Shown here in pieces: positions 19,881-34,800 of a DNA stretch of 64,000 nucleotides. A program made the position numbers and the translations under genes. This DNA comes from Patiria miniata (taxonomy: Eukaryota; Echinodermata; Asteroidea; Valvatida; Asterinidae), in NCBI RefSeq assembly GCF_015706575.1, contig NW_024037070.1, positions 7,409,598 through 7,473,597 of the forward strand, written 5' to 3'. Below the pieces are notes generated by a model that saw only the letters and a list, made by a program, of their open reading frames with translations, was not told where the DNA came from and did not search any database. The number at the start of each line of letters is the position of its first letter. Positions within the stretch are counted from its first letter, which is position 1.

Positions 19881-22800
19881 CTAAGAAATGAGATAAATTG
19901 TTCAAAACTTGAGAGACGGTTTTTTTTCGAAAGCAATATACCCGGGGCATTTTTAGAGAGTATATCAAAGTTCTGGACTAATGCGTCTCGTTCAATCAAT
20001 AAATACAACTTGATCATGTTTGATTGCACTATTGGTAATTATTTACTGACTTACCCGACTCGTTCCCGGACGAGACGAGACTTCGGAGTAAATGTCCCTG
20101 TCATCGTCATCATCATAGTCGTCCACTGTCATTGCTGTTGACATTAATCGGTGATTGAAGGTTAAATATCATTATTCGTTTCAACTTATATTTTTATTTT
20201 AGCCAAAGGAATTATTCTTAAAAAAAATATTGCTCAACTAGAAAGAGGAATGATCCAATTGGACCCACATTGTCCTGGCAAATAATTCCCATTTTTGGCA
20301 TGAAGCGGTGCGATGCGATATGATGCGAGGGTGCAGCCTAACCTACACCAACTCGGGACTTGGTCGCCGCTCTTCCCTGCATTAGGGTCCTCAGCTCCCC
20401 CGTGTCACTGTGACCAACATCCGTCGCAGCGTGTCGGTGCACGTGACTCGAAAATAAAACAGTCAATATGTATGCTATTGTGTGGCTAATGTTTAAGTGA
20501 AATTCACGAACTTTTGGCAGGGCAAAGTTTTCAACGTCTTTGAAATAAGATCACTGAAGATCAATTTTGGAGAAATATTTCAAAACACCAAAAGCATGAA
20601 AAGGTACTATATGAATCATGATTGGAACAAAAATACCACAAAAGTTAGGCAATTTCCCACTGGTAAACCATTTAGCCTTTCATAGAGAGAGAGAGTGTGA
20701 CTGATTTATTGCATGCTGACATTTATAAACCACACATTGTACAACGTATAATTGACGTTGATGCATGTAGACGTTGATGGTGCAATTTTTTTTAAAGAAA
20801 AATTCAAATTGATTAACTTCACTGACTGGCTGATGCAGTTAAGTTACTGACTTACAGGCATTAAAGTTCCATTTCTTGCTGGGTTTTCCATCGACACCCT
20901 GGGAAAGAAAAGCAGAGAACTCCCCTGAATTAAGAAAATCTTTCTGAGATGTAATTTGATCACGATGTGACAATTAATGATATAAACCTTTCGGAAAATC
21001 TACTCTCTTTAAATTCCCAAGTCGGATTTGATCCCGATATCGGGGTCGTACTTGACCTGATGATTTTTAGGGTCAAAATGACACTTGTCCGTGTCAAACA
21101 GACATGGTACTTCTCTGGATCATTTTCCAGAAATTTTAAACCTCAGTAAAAGTACCATTGTGACCCAGCATCAGGACAAATCTGACCCTGCAGGTTTAAG
21201 AGTGTATGGAATTCTTCGAAACATAAACATTTTACCTCTCCATCTGTGACAACCATTACATACAAAACTTGCATCTCAAAAACCATCACATCACTTGGAA
21301 TAATGACTCTTACAGTGCAAAGGTTTTCTAAAATGTCTTTCAAATATCAAGTAAATAAACTCAAGACAACAGAATTGACATATGACAGCTATGCACAAAT
21401 TGCAGGTGAAAGTATCCCATCAACTATATACTGACACACACATAAGATCAATTGAACGAAAACGATTGATTGAAATGTCCGACTCACATAATCAATGTCG
21501 TCGTCTTCATCGGCATCTTTAATCACTGGTGGAGGGTCCTTCTTTAATTTCCAAGCTGCTTTAATCTAAAAAAGAGAAAGGCGCATTCAATTTCAAATTA
21601 AAATGGATGAAATTTGTTCACTTGTGTGTTTTGCTTCCACTGTGTAAAACACCTGTCATTCTCCCTCATGCAAACATGAACAAGTCTTTACTTCAATTGC
21701 CTATACAGACTATGTCATCAATTCGTAATTGTTTACATAATGTGATGTCCCTTTTCAGAAAACAGTTCTCTCCTGTACTGCATATTTATCCCTTGAAATA
21801 CGAAATAAAAAAACGATACTAATAAAATGACCTGAACAGCTGAACTTCAGTCAACGAACCTTTCTTTTTTTAATGTCAACCTACCTCTGAATTAAGAAGT
21901 AGCTCTGCTAGAAGAACAACAAGGCCCTACAAAATAAAGACAACGGATTTTAATTACTCCACTTACTGCAGCCAATCAATATTTCCTAAAAGCATTTAAT
22001 TTTTAGTAGGAATTTGTTTTGACACAAGTCCCACAAAATGCAGTCATCGCTTTTAGGTTACGATGGCTGAAACAGGTTGGTATCAGTTCTTCCATCTGGC
22101 TCCAATAATTAAGTGGACAGAATTATGTTAAACAACGAAATAGGCTTCTTAAAAATCTTGACTTTACCACTAGTCTCCTGGGTCATTACTCTCTAAATTC
22201 CAAAGAGTGAAATTAGGGACTAAACGTTTTAGAGTGAAAATCACTCTCATTTTCGATTGAAATAGTCTGAAAAATGAACCACTTCAGTCGAAGCTCGAGT
22301 GAAACCTCGATCTTTACGATTGAAGACATTTTACTCTCAAACGTCTAGTCCCTAGTTTCCGACTGTGGGAGTGAATCTTCACTCGAATGGAGTGAATTTT
22401 CACTCTTTGAAATTTAGAGAGTAACACAGTATACGAAGAAACATTTTGTCGGTAATTCACATTTTACAATCAGTTATTAGTATCAAATGGAATTCAAATT
22501 TGGTCTACTTCAAAACTGTTAATGAAAATAAATTCCTGCAGTTTGAAGCTATTAACAAAAAAAAGTACACCCAGTAAAACTTTTCATACCAAGTTATAGT
22601 GTGAAACCTACTTGGGAAGGGAAATATAACAAAAAACGTGTTTTTGGTAACAGTTTATAAACATTATTACGCGTTTAGGCCCTATGATGAGAGACGCCAT
22701 TTGCTATAGTAAAAGACCTAGGTGAAATTTCAGTTAGATTCACGTTTGGAGATACCCATGTACCAAAACAAAGCCTCCAACTGCCGGTTTAAGTTTTGCC

Positions 22801-25800
22801 TCCGCTTAATTGTTACCGAAATGTGGCATTCAGGAAACAGAATTTTGAACATTCTGTTTAAATGTTCCGTAATGTTTACCATTTCATTGATATGACATAG
22901 GCTCTTTGCTATACGATAACTAATCATTACATTGCTGAATTACTGTAGGATTCCAAGGTGTTACACCAAATTAGATGGACATTGTTTATTGCACTGTTTA
23001 AGGCAAAGTCCGTAATGAACATGTTATTGAATTAGTCTTCGACATGTTATTGAATTAGCCTTTGGCGCAGTACAGTATACGATACCATACAGGGCGAGTA
23101 ATAAAAAAGAAACCAAAATATCGGGACTATTGTTTTAATGAAGGTCTGCACGTAGCACTTTGAAAATCTAGGAGATACAAACCCAATTCATAAGCTTTCT
23201 TTTAGTACAAGAATGATTCAAATCACTCATGTACTTTTCAAGTAACGGAATTTTAAACACAACCACCGTTTTAAAGTTCTGTCCACTGATCACATAAAAG
23301 GTGTGCGTTCTTTCAGCAAAACGAAAACAATTCACACATCCCTATGTGATTTGTTTCGTTTTTTGCTGAAAGAACACTCACCTTTTTGTGATTCGTGGAC
23401 AGAACTTTAATAAAGCGGTGGTTGTGTTTAAAATTCCGTAACTTGGAAATTACATAAGTGATTTGAATGATTCTTGTACTAAAAGAAAGTTTATGAATTG
23501 GGCTTTCACACCCTAGATTTCAAAAGTGCTACGTGCAAAACTTCACTAAAACAATGGTCCCACCTTTTGGGTTACTTTTTTTTTTTAATTCGCCCCGTAG
23601 ATCGAGGTACAATGATACTTACCTGAACGCAGAGTAAACCACCAAACGCATAGCCCAACATCTCCATCTCGAAAGACTTGATTCCACTGAAGATGGTTAG
23701 ATCAACCGATAGCAGGATGGCAAGGAAACACCAACATGTACCCCTGTCAAATAAAAACATTTAGCAAAAACTGAACTGCCGTTCTCGAATCAAGCAGTTT
23801 CAATTCAAATTTTCGGTTTCCACATACTACTGAATTGAAGTTCAGATGAAGTTCAGATGAATCAGCGTCAGATTTGACTTGGCAATCTTCTGCGTCAAAA
23901 TGGCAAATTTTCGATCCAAATTGATACTTAGTTCTGGATCAACACAATTTGTCATGTCTAGTGTGACATTTTTTCAAGATTACAATTTTTCGTGTCAACT
24001 GGCCCATGTCAACTGGCCCCCAAAAGTGACTCAGTCTCAGGGAGGTGTCATTTTGACCTGAAAAAAAAAGAGTCAGATCAAATCTGACCCGGATCCGGGT
24101 CGAATGATGACCGGAGACCTTTTAAGAGTGTAGGCCTTACGACATTTGATCGATTCTGCTAAATAAAATAAGTTCCTGTTTGTGTCAAAGTGAGTTACTT
24201 TGAAACTTGGAAATTTAAAATGAAATTGGCCGAAGTCACTACGTGAGAAAAAGCTAAATACTTAAAGATCGTTGATAATGTTATGGTTTATACAAATTTC
24301 TTTCTCATAAAACTCACTTGATTTTGTCCAGTTCTTCCACTTCTCTGACAAAGAGGGCGTGCTTTTGTGACATCCTGATAGCGCGCAATGAGAAGAGTAA
24401 CATGAAGAGTGTGGCCTGCAAAACAAATGTGGAATTTAAAGGTACAAAAAAAGGAAAGGATTAATAATTATTCTTAGGAGTATAATTATTCTTTTAAAAA
24501 TGCAACAGTTTTCCAGAACAGTAATCCAATCGGATTATGAACATAATATATGAATCATAAGTTCTTTCTTGCTATTTTACCTTAAAAATGCGAATCTTCT
24601 GGATACATGTAAACTTCTTCGTGTTCTACAGTATGAACACTAAAAATTATCTTACCGCACTCGTGACAATTGGTGGATAAAAGTACGTTGCGTTGATGAT
24701 GACGTCACCAGCGTTTAGCCAGCACCTACACAAAAATAGATTTGAAGCTTTTTCTTATATTGCGAGCCGCCATGTTTTTTGTTGTTGTTGTAATCTGCCA
24801 GAGTACTGAACATAATATAATGATACATGGGTGCTACTTTTGAACACGATCCCCTTCAATAGGCGTTTTGGTGCAAACAATCCCTTCGAAAGTGTGTAAA
24901 TGGATCAATATAGAGCTGGACAATACAAATCCTATGGGAATTGGCCTGGGTCTGATCTTTTCCTCCAAAATTCTGAGTCAAAAGTTCAATCAGGGTTAAA
25001 GGGGCACTCAAGGTGCTTTCTAGCTATGTCTCAATAGTCGATACTGTCGTCGATACTTTTATTTCATTGGTTCAGGTGAAATTGATAATCAAATTAGTGC
25101 TAACGGCTTCTGAGCCGCACATACCTGCTTCCGCTGCCGTAAACCGCCCATTTCCAACCGCCTATTCCACCAGCAATCACCATCGGTAGAACTAGAAATA
25201 CGAATCATGCGACTCAAATTTAGCTTTTTTTTTGCAAGCACTTTGAACATTACCGTCACCAGACCACTCGATCTTTACACTCAATTGAAACAGTATGGGC
25301 TATAATAGCAACAATATTATACACTTCTGGAGATGAAATGGTACTTTTTGAATTGTGTTTAAAAAAAAAAAGCTTAGTTAGTTGTACACAATCATTTAAC
25401 GAATATTACCGTGCAACACAATATAACTATTATGGTAGATTACGGCATACGGGTGTTGATGTTGTAATGAAATTTCAGAAACATGAATACTGTTGTGACT
25501 TACTCCAACCAACGAAAACGCAGTGCCACGTTTTGACCTCCCCTTTGGTGAAGTCTGTTACCCTGGTGAAGAGCAGCATCGCCATCACGAACAACCAGAA
25601 TGAGGATGCGAGGATGAAGAGATGGGATGCCAGACCGAACCCCATACAAGCCCACTGGTTATCAAAGATCCAAGCAAGGACAGAAGCGCATTACATGAAA
25701 TCCAATAAATATTTTTTAACCAATTGGACACTATAGTTATGCCTGGATCCAAAGTCTTGTTATTGTTTAATTTAGAAAATGTGCATTATCTCATAAGACC

Positions 25801-28800
25801 GACTGTTTTACCTTCAAAAAACGAAACACTTTGTTTGGCCATCAAGTTAAACCATGTTCGTTGAGTCAATTTGGTTACAGAAATTGTTCTATCTCAGTGA
25901 TCCATGGTAACCACGTTAGTTGTGTCCTTGAGCAGGAAACCTTACCATAATCCTGGTGTATTAAAGGGAAAACGTCAAAGATATTCTTCTCAGGCTAATT
26001 ATCGTGAAATGTATATATGACCTAACGCTACTTTTTAAATAAATGTTAATGGAGAATTATAGGCTACAGCGTTACCAGAAATTTTTTTCAAAGTCTTTCC
26101 CTGTAAGATTTTGTACAACAATGAACAACAGAAATTTGGCCCTATAGTGGATTTTTGGCGATGGGTGATGGATTAGAGATATTATGTGGAAAACAACCGA
26201 CGACCTTTTAAATATTTATAATTCTAATTTTACCATTTTATCATTGGCTCATTGGGACCTCTATATAACAGCACTTTGCACACTGACATTGGTAGAGATT
26301 GTTTGTGTTAAAGTTTTTAATATTTGTTTGTTTGTTTGTTTGTTTGTTTTACGAAGAACCTCTATACTGACCTGGTTTAGTTCGGCCAAGTTGGCTGTGG
26401 CGTACAGCAACATAAGGATGAGGTAGCAAATGACGAAACTAATTTGAGCCATCCTACGCCGGCCATTTAAAGTACTGAAAGGACAACGAAAGTAAAATAG
26501 TTACCAAGTTAAACATCAACTGGGGAGCGGATAGAATAAATAAAAAACATGTTGGGAATTGCGGGGGATTGTAATCAGTAAACAGTTTCTTGGAGAACAA
26601 TGGTTAACATATTAAATATTGACAGCTGTAAGGCATGATTGCAATCATAAAAGTTTTGATCGATACTCATATCATAATTTTAATTATCCAGTCAGTCTTA
26701 CCCGAGATATATCAAGATGACAAGGATCACGATTAACGGGACAGCTGAAACGCCCCCACCGACAGTCATCAGCCAGGTATGAATGATGAAGTGATAGTTA
26801 ATCTCCTGAATCATGATCGAAAGGGGAAAAAAAAGAAGTTTGATTGATTTAAAAAGATATAATCAAAGCTTTACAATGGGCAGTGAGAAAAATAAAGGAA
26901 ATTTCAATCCATAAAATTGATCAGCTCTATACTCCTTCAGTCTATCAATTGTATCCCAGTGCACTGATTGCCAACGTATCGATTATTGATAGCTCAAAGA
27001 TGGACAAAGGTGTCTGTTTTGGACGATGTATTGTAGTGATCGTGTTATTTCCGATGTTGACGACAATTTTGATAGATTAATAAACATGACATTAGTCATG
27101 GGCTTTTTCTGTGGAATAAAGCATGCCGAAACACTCGATCGAGGAGTTAGCATCGAATGACACCGACAGAAATTGTATTACCATCGACCTTTCGTTATCT
27201 AAATGGATTCACTTAGCTGAGAAGCTGTTAATGACAGGCACGTTCTAAGTATTCTTACTATTAATCTAAAAATAACCACAATTTTATCAATAGACCTGAA
27301 ACGTAATGACGTCACGTGTGCGCTGTCTTATGAGCCAGGTGGGGACGAGAGCCATCCAGCTTTCATAAGACAGCGCACAAACAAAATGTCATTACATCTC
27401 GGGTCTATTGATTATTGCTGAAAATTTGATAGACACATTTACACTTGACCGATCGACTAAGCTCCAGCTTGTGGCGTTTTGACCAATCATAGCCGTGATT
27501 AATGTCCGACATACGTGCTTGCATGCATAATGATTCGGCTGGGAACATGCATTAATAGACCGGTCTTTTACCTCCGCTTCTGAATCCAGGACAAGCAGGC
27601 CGAAGTTGGTCGTGTGGTTGCACACGCAGAGTGTTGTATCTGGACCAGAGCTGCTGTCCACCAGAAAGCAACCCTCAATGTTCCAAACACCTCCTTCATC
27701 CACACTGAAAAAACCAAAGTTATTTATAACCGAAAGGTATGTATATAAAAGGAATGTGATGACGTCACCACCATTGTATAGTGGTACATTATCACCATTT
27801 GATTTTCGTGCATGTTTGATTTCGTGTGTTTTGAAGTATCCAAACTGTAACAAAATCTTAATGTTATGAACTTGTATTTTTTCTTTTTATTAAATCGCAG
27901 ATTGTTTCCAGGTATAATTACTACTTTTCCTATGTCACTTATTATTCAATTGTCACGTCAACAATAGAGAATGTTGGATATGGAAAAGGACTGGGCAATT
28001 GTTTTTTTTTCCTGTTGAAACCTCAAATATGTTAAACTTACCGATCTGTAAAGTCCCAAAACACGCAAATTGCCTCTTGATGCGATTCGATCTGGAGAGA
28101 AAATTATGACATAAGTTATTTATAAAATGCAAACAAAACTCATTATTCATTCACCGATATTTTTTTCATAACAAAATTGGCCCCGCAAACACCTTACTTT
28201 TTCGATTAAATAAACTCAACCACGAGTATATTAAAGGGCCCATTAAGTGAATTTTTCTTAGGAACATATTTTGTGCAACATTTTACTCCTGTTAAATGTA
28301 AGAAAGATAGTTGACATCCCTTTTTGGTAAATTCTATTGAAAAGGGGACCTCTTCAAACATTCAAATTGTCCATGCCTTTCCGGAAAACTGGGGCAGCTG
28401 ATGCTGTCATTTCAGGAAGACACTGTTCAATTTAATATACGTTTTTTTGTTCAAATTGTGAACCCAAAAATGTACTTATTGAAAATATTTATGAGAAAAC
28501 TTTGCTCGATGGCTTGCCGTGTAGACCTCTTGGCACAATAACGAATCACCAAATACAACAACATTTAAGACAGCGAAATATCCCAAATTCTGGCAACGTT
28601 TACTACTAAAATAGCTGCAACATTGAGGTTTCTGCCTGATTATGGCATCTCTCTTTAGCTCATAAATATGGAAATTCGCATTAGCATGAAAACCAAAAAG
28701 GCACAAAAAAAACCAAACAAATTGAAAATGGCAAAACGAAAATTGAAAATTGGGTTATATGGGACACAAAGGTGCCTTTGCAAGGAATACATTAAATAAA

Positions 28801-31800
28801 TTACATTGCATGGGCCCTTCAAAACATTAACTGCTTGTAACCCCCCCAACCCCCCCCCCCCAAATATCGTTCAATGCCCCGACAGTCAAGACACCTTTTC
28901 CAGAATGACTTGACCTAATTAATTATACATTAATGTTAACCAGATCGACAATTATACGGTATCATAAATATCAATTTTATCAGCCGTCATCCGGTGTGCA
29001 CGTTACCTGTTCTTCGTGGTACAGTTTGTATGTTGTTGGTATGGATGTCTGACTCAAATCAGATTCCTTGACGGCTGTGAAAGAGACTACATCCGCCGAC
29101 AACACCCGTGGTCTGAATGTGCTGCAGAAAATATACAAATAATGTAACTTTTAGCAAAGTATTCAACAAAGTTCGTTCTGTAATACCACAACCATTACCT
29201 CCAGTTTCTCATCCTCCATTGCCTCCATTTCCCATAAAGTTCCATTTTACCCAGAGTTAATAATGAACATCAATGTTTCCTGATATATTTTGTTGCAGTT
29301 GGATATTTGCTTAATACAGGCAAAAATTCAAGAGGAACAAAATGATTGCATTTTGGGGAATATAAACTGACTATTCTTGTATTGCAGAATCTTTTCAAAC
29401 TTGCTGCATTACTTAGGCTCTCGTGGAAACTCAGACTCGTTTATGTATTTCTATACAATAAAGCAAATACATTGCAGTATCCATAGAGTACAATTATTAT
29501 TATTAACATATACACGATACATGTAAACGCTTTTGTAACAGTTTGTGAACGTTTTATTGCGTTTAAGGGGAGAGACGCCATTTACTATATCAAAAAGCCT
29601 GTGATAAAATTTGGAGTCTGATTCATTATTAAGATATCCATGTAGGCGTACTAAAACAAAGCCTCAAACAAAATTTTTGCAGCTGCTTATGATGGAAAAT
29701 TGACTTGAAGGAAGACAAATCCTAAACCTTCCGTTTAACGCCTCGTGAACGGCGCCGTTTAGGAACATTAAACGTCTTATTCAACTTATTATAAACGCTT
29801 CCTAACTTCCTAACTTCCCAAACAGCGCCGTTCAAGAGGCGTTAAAACGACAGATTTATACAGAAGGTTTATATGAGGCGTTTATACAAGCGTTAATGTT
29901 AACGGTAATAATTCTCTCCTTAAACGCTACAAGTGTATAAAACAATTGCCAAAAAAAGCGTTTATAATGCGTTCAAAGTTAAAGAAAACGTTTTACATTT
30001 TATGCAAAGCACACAGTGGGTTTAATTTCTCAATGTATTTCCTTCGTACCTGTTTCCCCGGATATCATCCACGACAGACACACCAGTTCGGCTGGTACCC
30101 ATGATGTCACTGATGTTGCGATAGCGGACGCCAACCAGCGTTACTACGTCCGTTGCTGGAAATCATGGATAATGGTAAATTGAACTTGCCGTTACATAAT
30201 TCTTAAAAAAGTCAAAAATTCTAACAAGACACGGCAAGCCTAGCAAAGCTGGTCAAAGAGTGATATTTTCAATGGAAACACCTTTGAAGAGAAAGGTTCA
30301 CTAGCTTTTCACAAACGAAAAAAAATCTTTCAAATTGGGCAAATGATTTATTGAGTTATGGCCAATTAAAAAAAAAGGTCGATTTTTCATTCATTTTGTT
30401 TACGGTATTATCAGTTTAGGCCTATTAGGAATGTGATAGATTTGGGTGAGAGTAGTTTTGCTTTCTTTAATTTTTAATTTTTGCAACAATGGTCATTTCA
30501 TGTTTTTGAAGAAACTGTTTGGTTAAATTCTTAGATGTTTACTGTGATACTCCGCCTCTGCTCGGTAACCTCTTTCAAAGGATGCAAGTTTCGGCCCGTG
30601 TTTTTATTGCGGCAGTCAAAATATCAGTCGCCGTGGACAAAATGAAAAACGGTACCTGTTTTCAATTGACCATAACTCAATAAACATCTTCGGAGTTGCA
30701 AAGCCAATGAATTATACTCTCTAAATATGAAGCGATATTTGCGATGTATATTTTTATAAGCTGATGTGAAAAAGTGCGGGATTTGATGGTTCGGATGTTT
30801 TTGGGACACCCTGAAAATATGCACCTGCAAAACGCCGTTCATACTTGACGGAATACTGACATTCGTATGACAGAAACTAAAAATGAGGCTTAGGCGATTT
30901 TGTTTTCGTTTCGTTCTTCATAATAAAAAAGGGAAGTTTATCAACATTGCATAACGTTCGGAGGCTGTACAGTTCAAAGGGTCTCACCTTGAAATTCCAC
31001 AGTTTGCAAGTAGTCCAGTGGCACTGCTATACCTTCATTTTTGTCGAATTCAAAGAAAACATCACCCTCAAGGAATTCGCTCCAAGTTTTCTTTTCTAAA
31101 TGATATTCTGTAAAGCAAAAAAATAAAGGATAAAACCAAGCAAATAAAGGATAAAACCAAGCTTTATGAGAACAAAATATAGTTCACTTAAAAATACACC
31201 ACCTGCAATATATTAATATTACGTGCAACTTGAATACGAAGTGAACGAGATTTATGACACAAATATTCCCATTTTTTAACGCGGATCAATTGGATAGACA
31301 TATATTTTTGATAATTCAGAGCATATCCTCCGATTGTACCAATTATTGTAAAACTAGTTTTACCAGTGCAGCAGATAACAGTAGTTTACTTTTGTCCCGC
31401 CAAGCAACAACTTTTGACTTTAATTTTCTCAGAATGCCGGGCGTATACACCGCAGTGTTCGATGATCCTTGTGGCTTAAACCCCGTGTATACACGGGGAA
31501 GCTACTCGAACGCATTCTATATGAAGTTATTATTCAATCATGTGATATCTTGCACACATGTATTAAGGTAAATGACATTACTATAGCCTGCAGGGAGAAA
31601 AAAATGCAGTCGAGAGGGATGTAGGATTATTAGTATACTTAATAATTTAGCAGTTTGGTTTAAAGTTACTTACCGATATTCTTGACACTGCTGAACGTTC
31701 TAGCTGATCTCTCCAGCATGTTAGCCAGCAGAATCGACAGGGTGTCGATTGTGCCTACCACAGACGCAAACGCTGGAAATAACTGACATTAAAATGTATC

Positions 31801-34800
31801 CAATGAGCAGTTTAATATTTCTGTACATCATCCTTTTTGTCATCTGTTAAGTATTGCTGCATCTGAATGTCACATCAATTCTACACACTCCTTTGTTTGT
31901 CTCCTAACAAATTTTCAGTTTGTATGTTTTGTTTAAACGGAAAAAGCTACTTCTTTTTACATTTTCAAGCCTCTGAAATACACTTTCATTCGGGCTACTT
32001 TTGCGCCCATAACCATGTAAAGACTTCCAGTGAAAAGCCATTCAGCATCAATTAACTATACAGAACTTTGTGCATCTGGAACCAGCTTTGCATAGTCTGG
32101 TTTCAAGTAGGACATGGATGATACCAGCTTACCTTCCTTATTTCAAGCCAGTCCTCGTGATACTGTTCATCGATGAGTATGTCACAAATCTCAATGATGT
32201 ACTGAGTAAATAGGAAGACAAAAATGATCACTTTTAAAACAATAACTAAATAAGCTACATTTGGATCACAGTAAACTGTCAACGGGCACTGTTAGATGCT
32301 GCAAATCTCGGTTCATCGTTTAAGGCCTTTCTGTGTTGACTTCATAGGCCGACCCTTTGAAAAAATCCTATAGATTCCGCCACTGCCTCTCTGGGGGACA
32401 CTTTGATCCGACGGCTTAGGTTGTTTTGGATGGTGGGTGACGGAACCCCTTTCCGCCAGGAACTCGGGTGCGTGTGGCAATGACTCGTGACGGAGCAATA
32501 TCACACCACACACAGTTCTGCCACTTTGTGTTGTAGTATTAGTCTCCCCATAAAAAAAATAGTTCCGCGTAGTTAAGTTACTTAATAAAAGCCTCTTCAA
32601 TGAAAAACAAGAGCTCGTCCAAAAGAATCGATCCACGTTTGCAACTGCTACATTTCACGTTAGACCTGATTTGAAAGTTGCCAAATTGTAGATTTCTTTC
32701 CTTCGTTTAGACTATAATTCGCATTTCATATCCCTTTGGCCGAATTAGCTATATGTTACGATTATATCAAGGAATTATATTGTTTTACCGTTACTAGCCC
32801 ATTTAGCTCTCCAAAGTCGGTGGCATCAGTCAGGCTGGTACCCTCGAACATCATGCTGGTCAAGTCCCCGACGTAGATGTAGGTGCAGAGGACCTCCCTT
32901 GGGGCGGGGTCAACCCCCTCCTCACCCAGGACGTCCAGCATGACAGACATGGTGCGGATGGCACTGTCGTAGCTGGCGATGTCTGGGCGCTCGTCCGGGC
33001 TGAGTAGGTAGGTGTCGTTGTAGTAGATAAATTGCAACGTCTCCTGTTCATGAAATGTTGAAATTGAATAGCTGTGATGGTCATGCTAACGTCCACAAAA
33101 CAGATTGAATACTCTTAATTTTTGTGTGACAAGTGGCAGTTATATTCAAATAAAGTAAATCCAATAACATTTCCATTCTTCTATCAAAAATACTTGCCAG
33201 AAGCATATATACAATAAGGAAGAGTTAAAATATGAACAAATTAAGAAGAGAAACAAAAACTAAAGGAAGAATACATGCACCAATATGAGTGTATATGATT
33301 GATGGCTTTGTGATAACAGCAGCTATACTTCACAAGCCTTGTGGATATAGGACAATACAAATCATATGGGAGTTGGCCTGGGTCTGATATTTGCCTCAGA
33401 AATTTTGGGTCAAAAGTTCAACCAGGGTCACGTCAAATGGCCACTCACGATGCTTTTTAACTATGTCTCAATATGGAACTTGTGGAGTATGGATTTTTTT
33501 TGACGAAAAAATATGACGGAGTAATTAAACATTATTTTATAATGTAATAACAATGTCGCACACCACAGAGTTAAGAAGTGAAACAAAAACAAACATTTCT
33601 CAAAACCAACTCAAAAGAGATATTATTCACATAGTGTTTACCACAAACCTTCCATTCTTTGAAACAAAAACGGAGTACGTGGCTGTTCGAATAAGCAAGC
33701 TTAATATAAAAATTAAAAAAACCTACACAAAGACGAACATAGTGACACAGGACTTTTACAAAAGACAGTAAAGACTGGAATTAAAAATAAGAGGATCATG
33801 AGGACTGAGTTGAATTTAGTAAGGATGACAAGAGACGTATTGAAGATGATGAAAGGAGTTATGACAAATAATATGACAGAAGAAATCTCCTGTACCAGGA
33901 TTTAAATCGACCATGATCTTTTGCCGTGCGCAATGGTATTCGATATACAGTGAGGGCCATGTGCTGAGAGATATATCTATAGTATATATTGCAGGATTAC
34001 CATGAGATGTTTGCCTCTACGTGTTTAATTTTAGAAAAAAAGTATTATCATGTTTCATGGTAGGGTTAACATTTTGATTCAACTTTTTCTTCTTCAGGAT
34101 TCTACAGCGACGGACTTACCTCTAGTTGTAAATCGTCGTAAGTGGCGATGAAGTCGATAACGCTGGCATTAAAAGACTCAGACTTGGTGGCCATGAGTTC
34201 AGCCAGTAAGATCTCCTTCTTGGTGGGTGGAGGGGGCGGGGTAGGACCCTGGGTCGAGTTGTCGCCTGCCGTCGTGGCGGTGAGGGTGACACTGGTGCCA
34301 TTGGTCGTGGTGACAGGGGCATCCGTGGTCACCTGGCCGTAGACGACTGTCCCTGTTGTGCCAAACAGATAACATCAATTTGATTCCTACACTCTTCACA
34401 TAGCCATTTCATTGTATAGGACTTTTCTAAATACACGGATAAAAAGGGTACGTGTTCTTTCAGAAAACGAAAACATTATTCACATAGGGATGTATGTGAA
34501 TTGTTTTCGTTTTGCTGAAAGAACACAAGCCCTTTTTGTCAACCGTGGACAGAAGTTTTAAAACGGTGGTTGTGTTTAAAGTAAATGAGTGATTAGAATG
34601 ATTCTTGTACTAAAAGAAACTCATCAATTGGGCTTTCATATCCTAAATATTGAATGTGGTACATGCAGAATTTAATTAATGGTCCTGGCATTTGGGTTTC
34701 CTTTTTTTTTTCTCTGCATGTATAATTTCCCAATAATTGTGTTCGTGAAGCAACAAATATAGTTTGTTTGGTTGTCATTTCAGATGGACAAACGTCGTAT

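Larger units (their letters stand above)
21885..26805 (-). other. Seven-transmembrane block of the adhesion GPCR
   Basis: Eight exons encode the helices. TM1 follows HTWLMTVGGG, TM2 contains RRRMAQISFVICYLILM, TM3 starts WACMGFGLASHLFILASSFW, TM4 contains WILPMVIAGGIGGW, the second extracellular loop has the conserved Cys-Trp (RCWLN), TM5 contains YFYPPIVTSATLFMLL, TM6 contains GTCWCFLAILLSVDL, and TM7 contains LGYAFGGLLCVQGLVVL. The TM3 Cys and loop-2 Cys could form the standard disulfide. The intracellular end after TM7 is charged (IKAAWKLKKDPPP), as expected for helix 8. Confidence 0.85.
27572..34352 (-). other. GAIN domain and GPS exons of the adhesion GPCR
   Basis: Nine exons carry the extracellular stalk. 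The first (34352-34120) holds a Thr/Ser/Pro-rich segment with several N-x-S/T sequons, a likely O-glycosylated spacer. The next exons encode a helix-rich part (GAIN subdomain A-like, with LLANMLERSARTF) and then a beta-rich part (VVTLVGVRYRNISDIM and TFRPRVLSADVVSFT). The last two (28091-28042 and 27704-27572) hold the paired GPS cysteines and the cleavage triad His-Thr-Thr. The usual residue before the cleaved bond is Leu; Thr is a tolerated variant in the family. Confidence 0.8.

Noticed and set aside
20355..20406. Exon-like stretch on the minus strand (TDTGELRTLMQG..) with splice-like borders
   Set aside because: Its frame does not fit: the exon at 20,898-20,856 ends in phase 1, while this stretch needs phase 2. 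Direct joining to 20,134-20,055 keeps the frame and completes the tail. It may be a rare cassette exon or chance.
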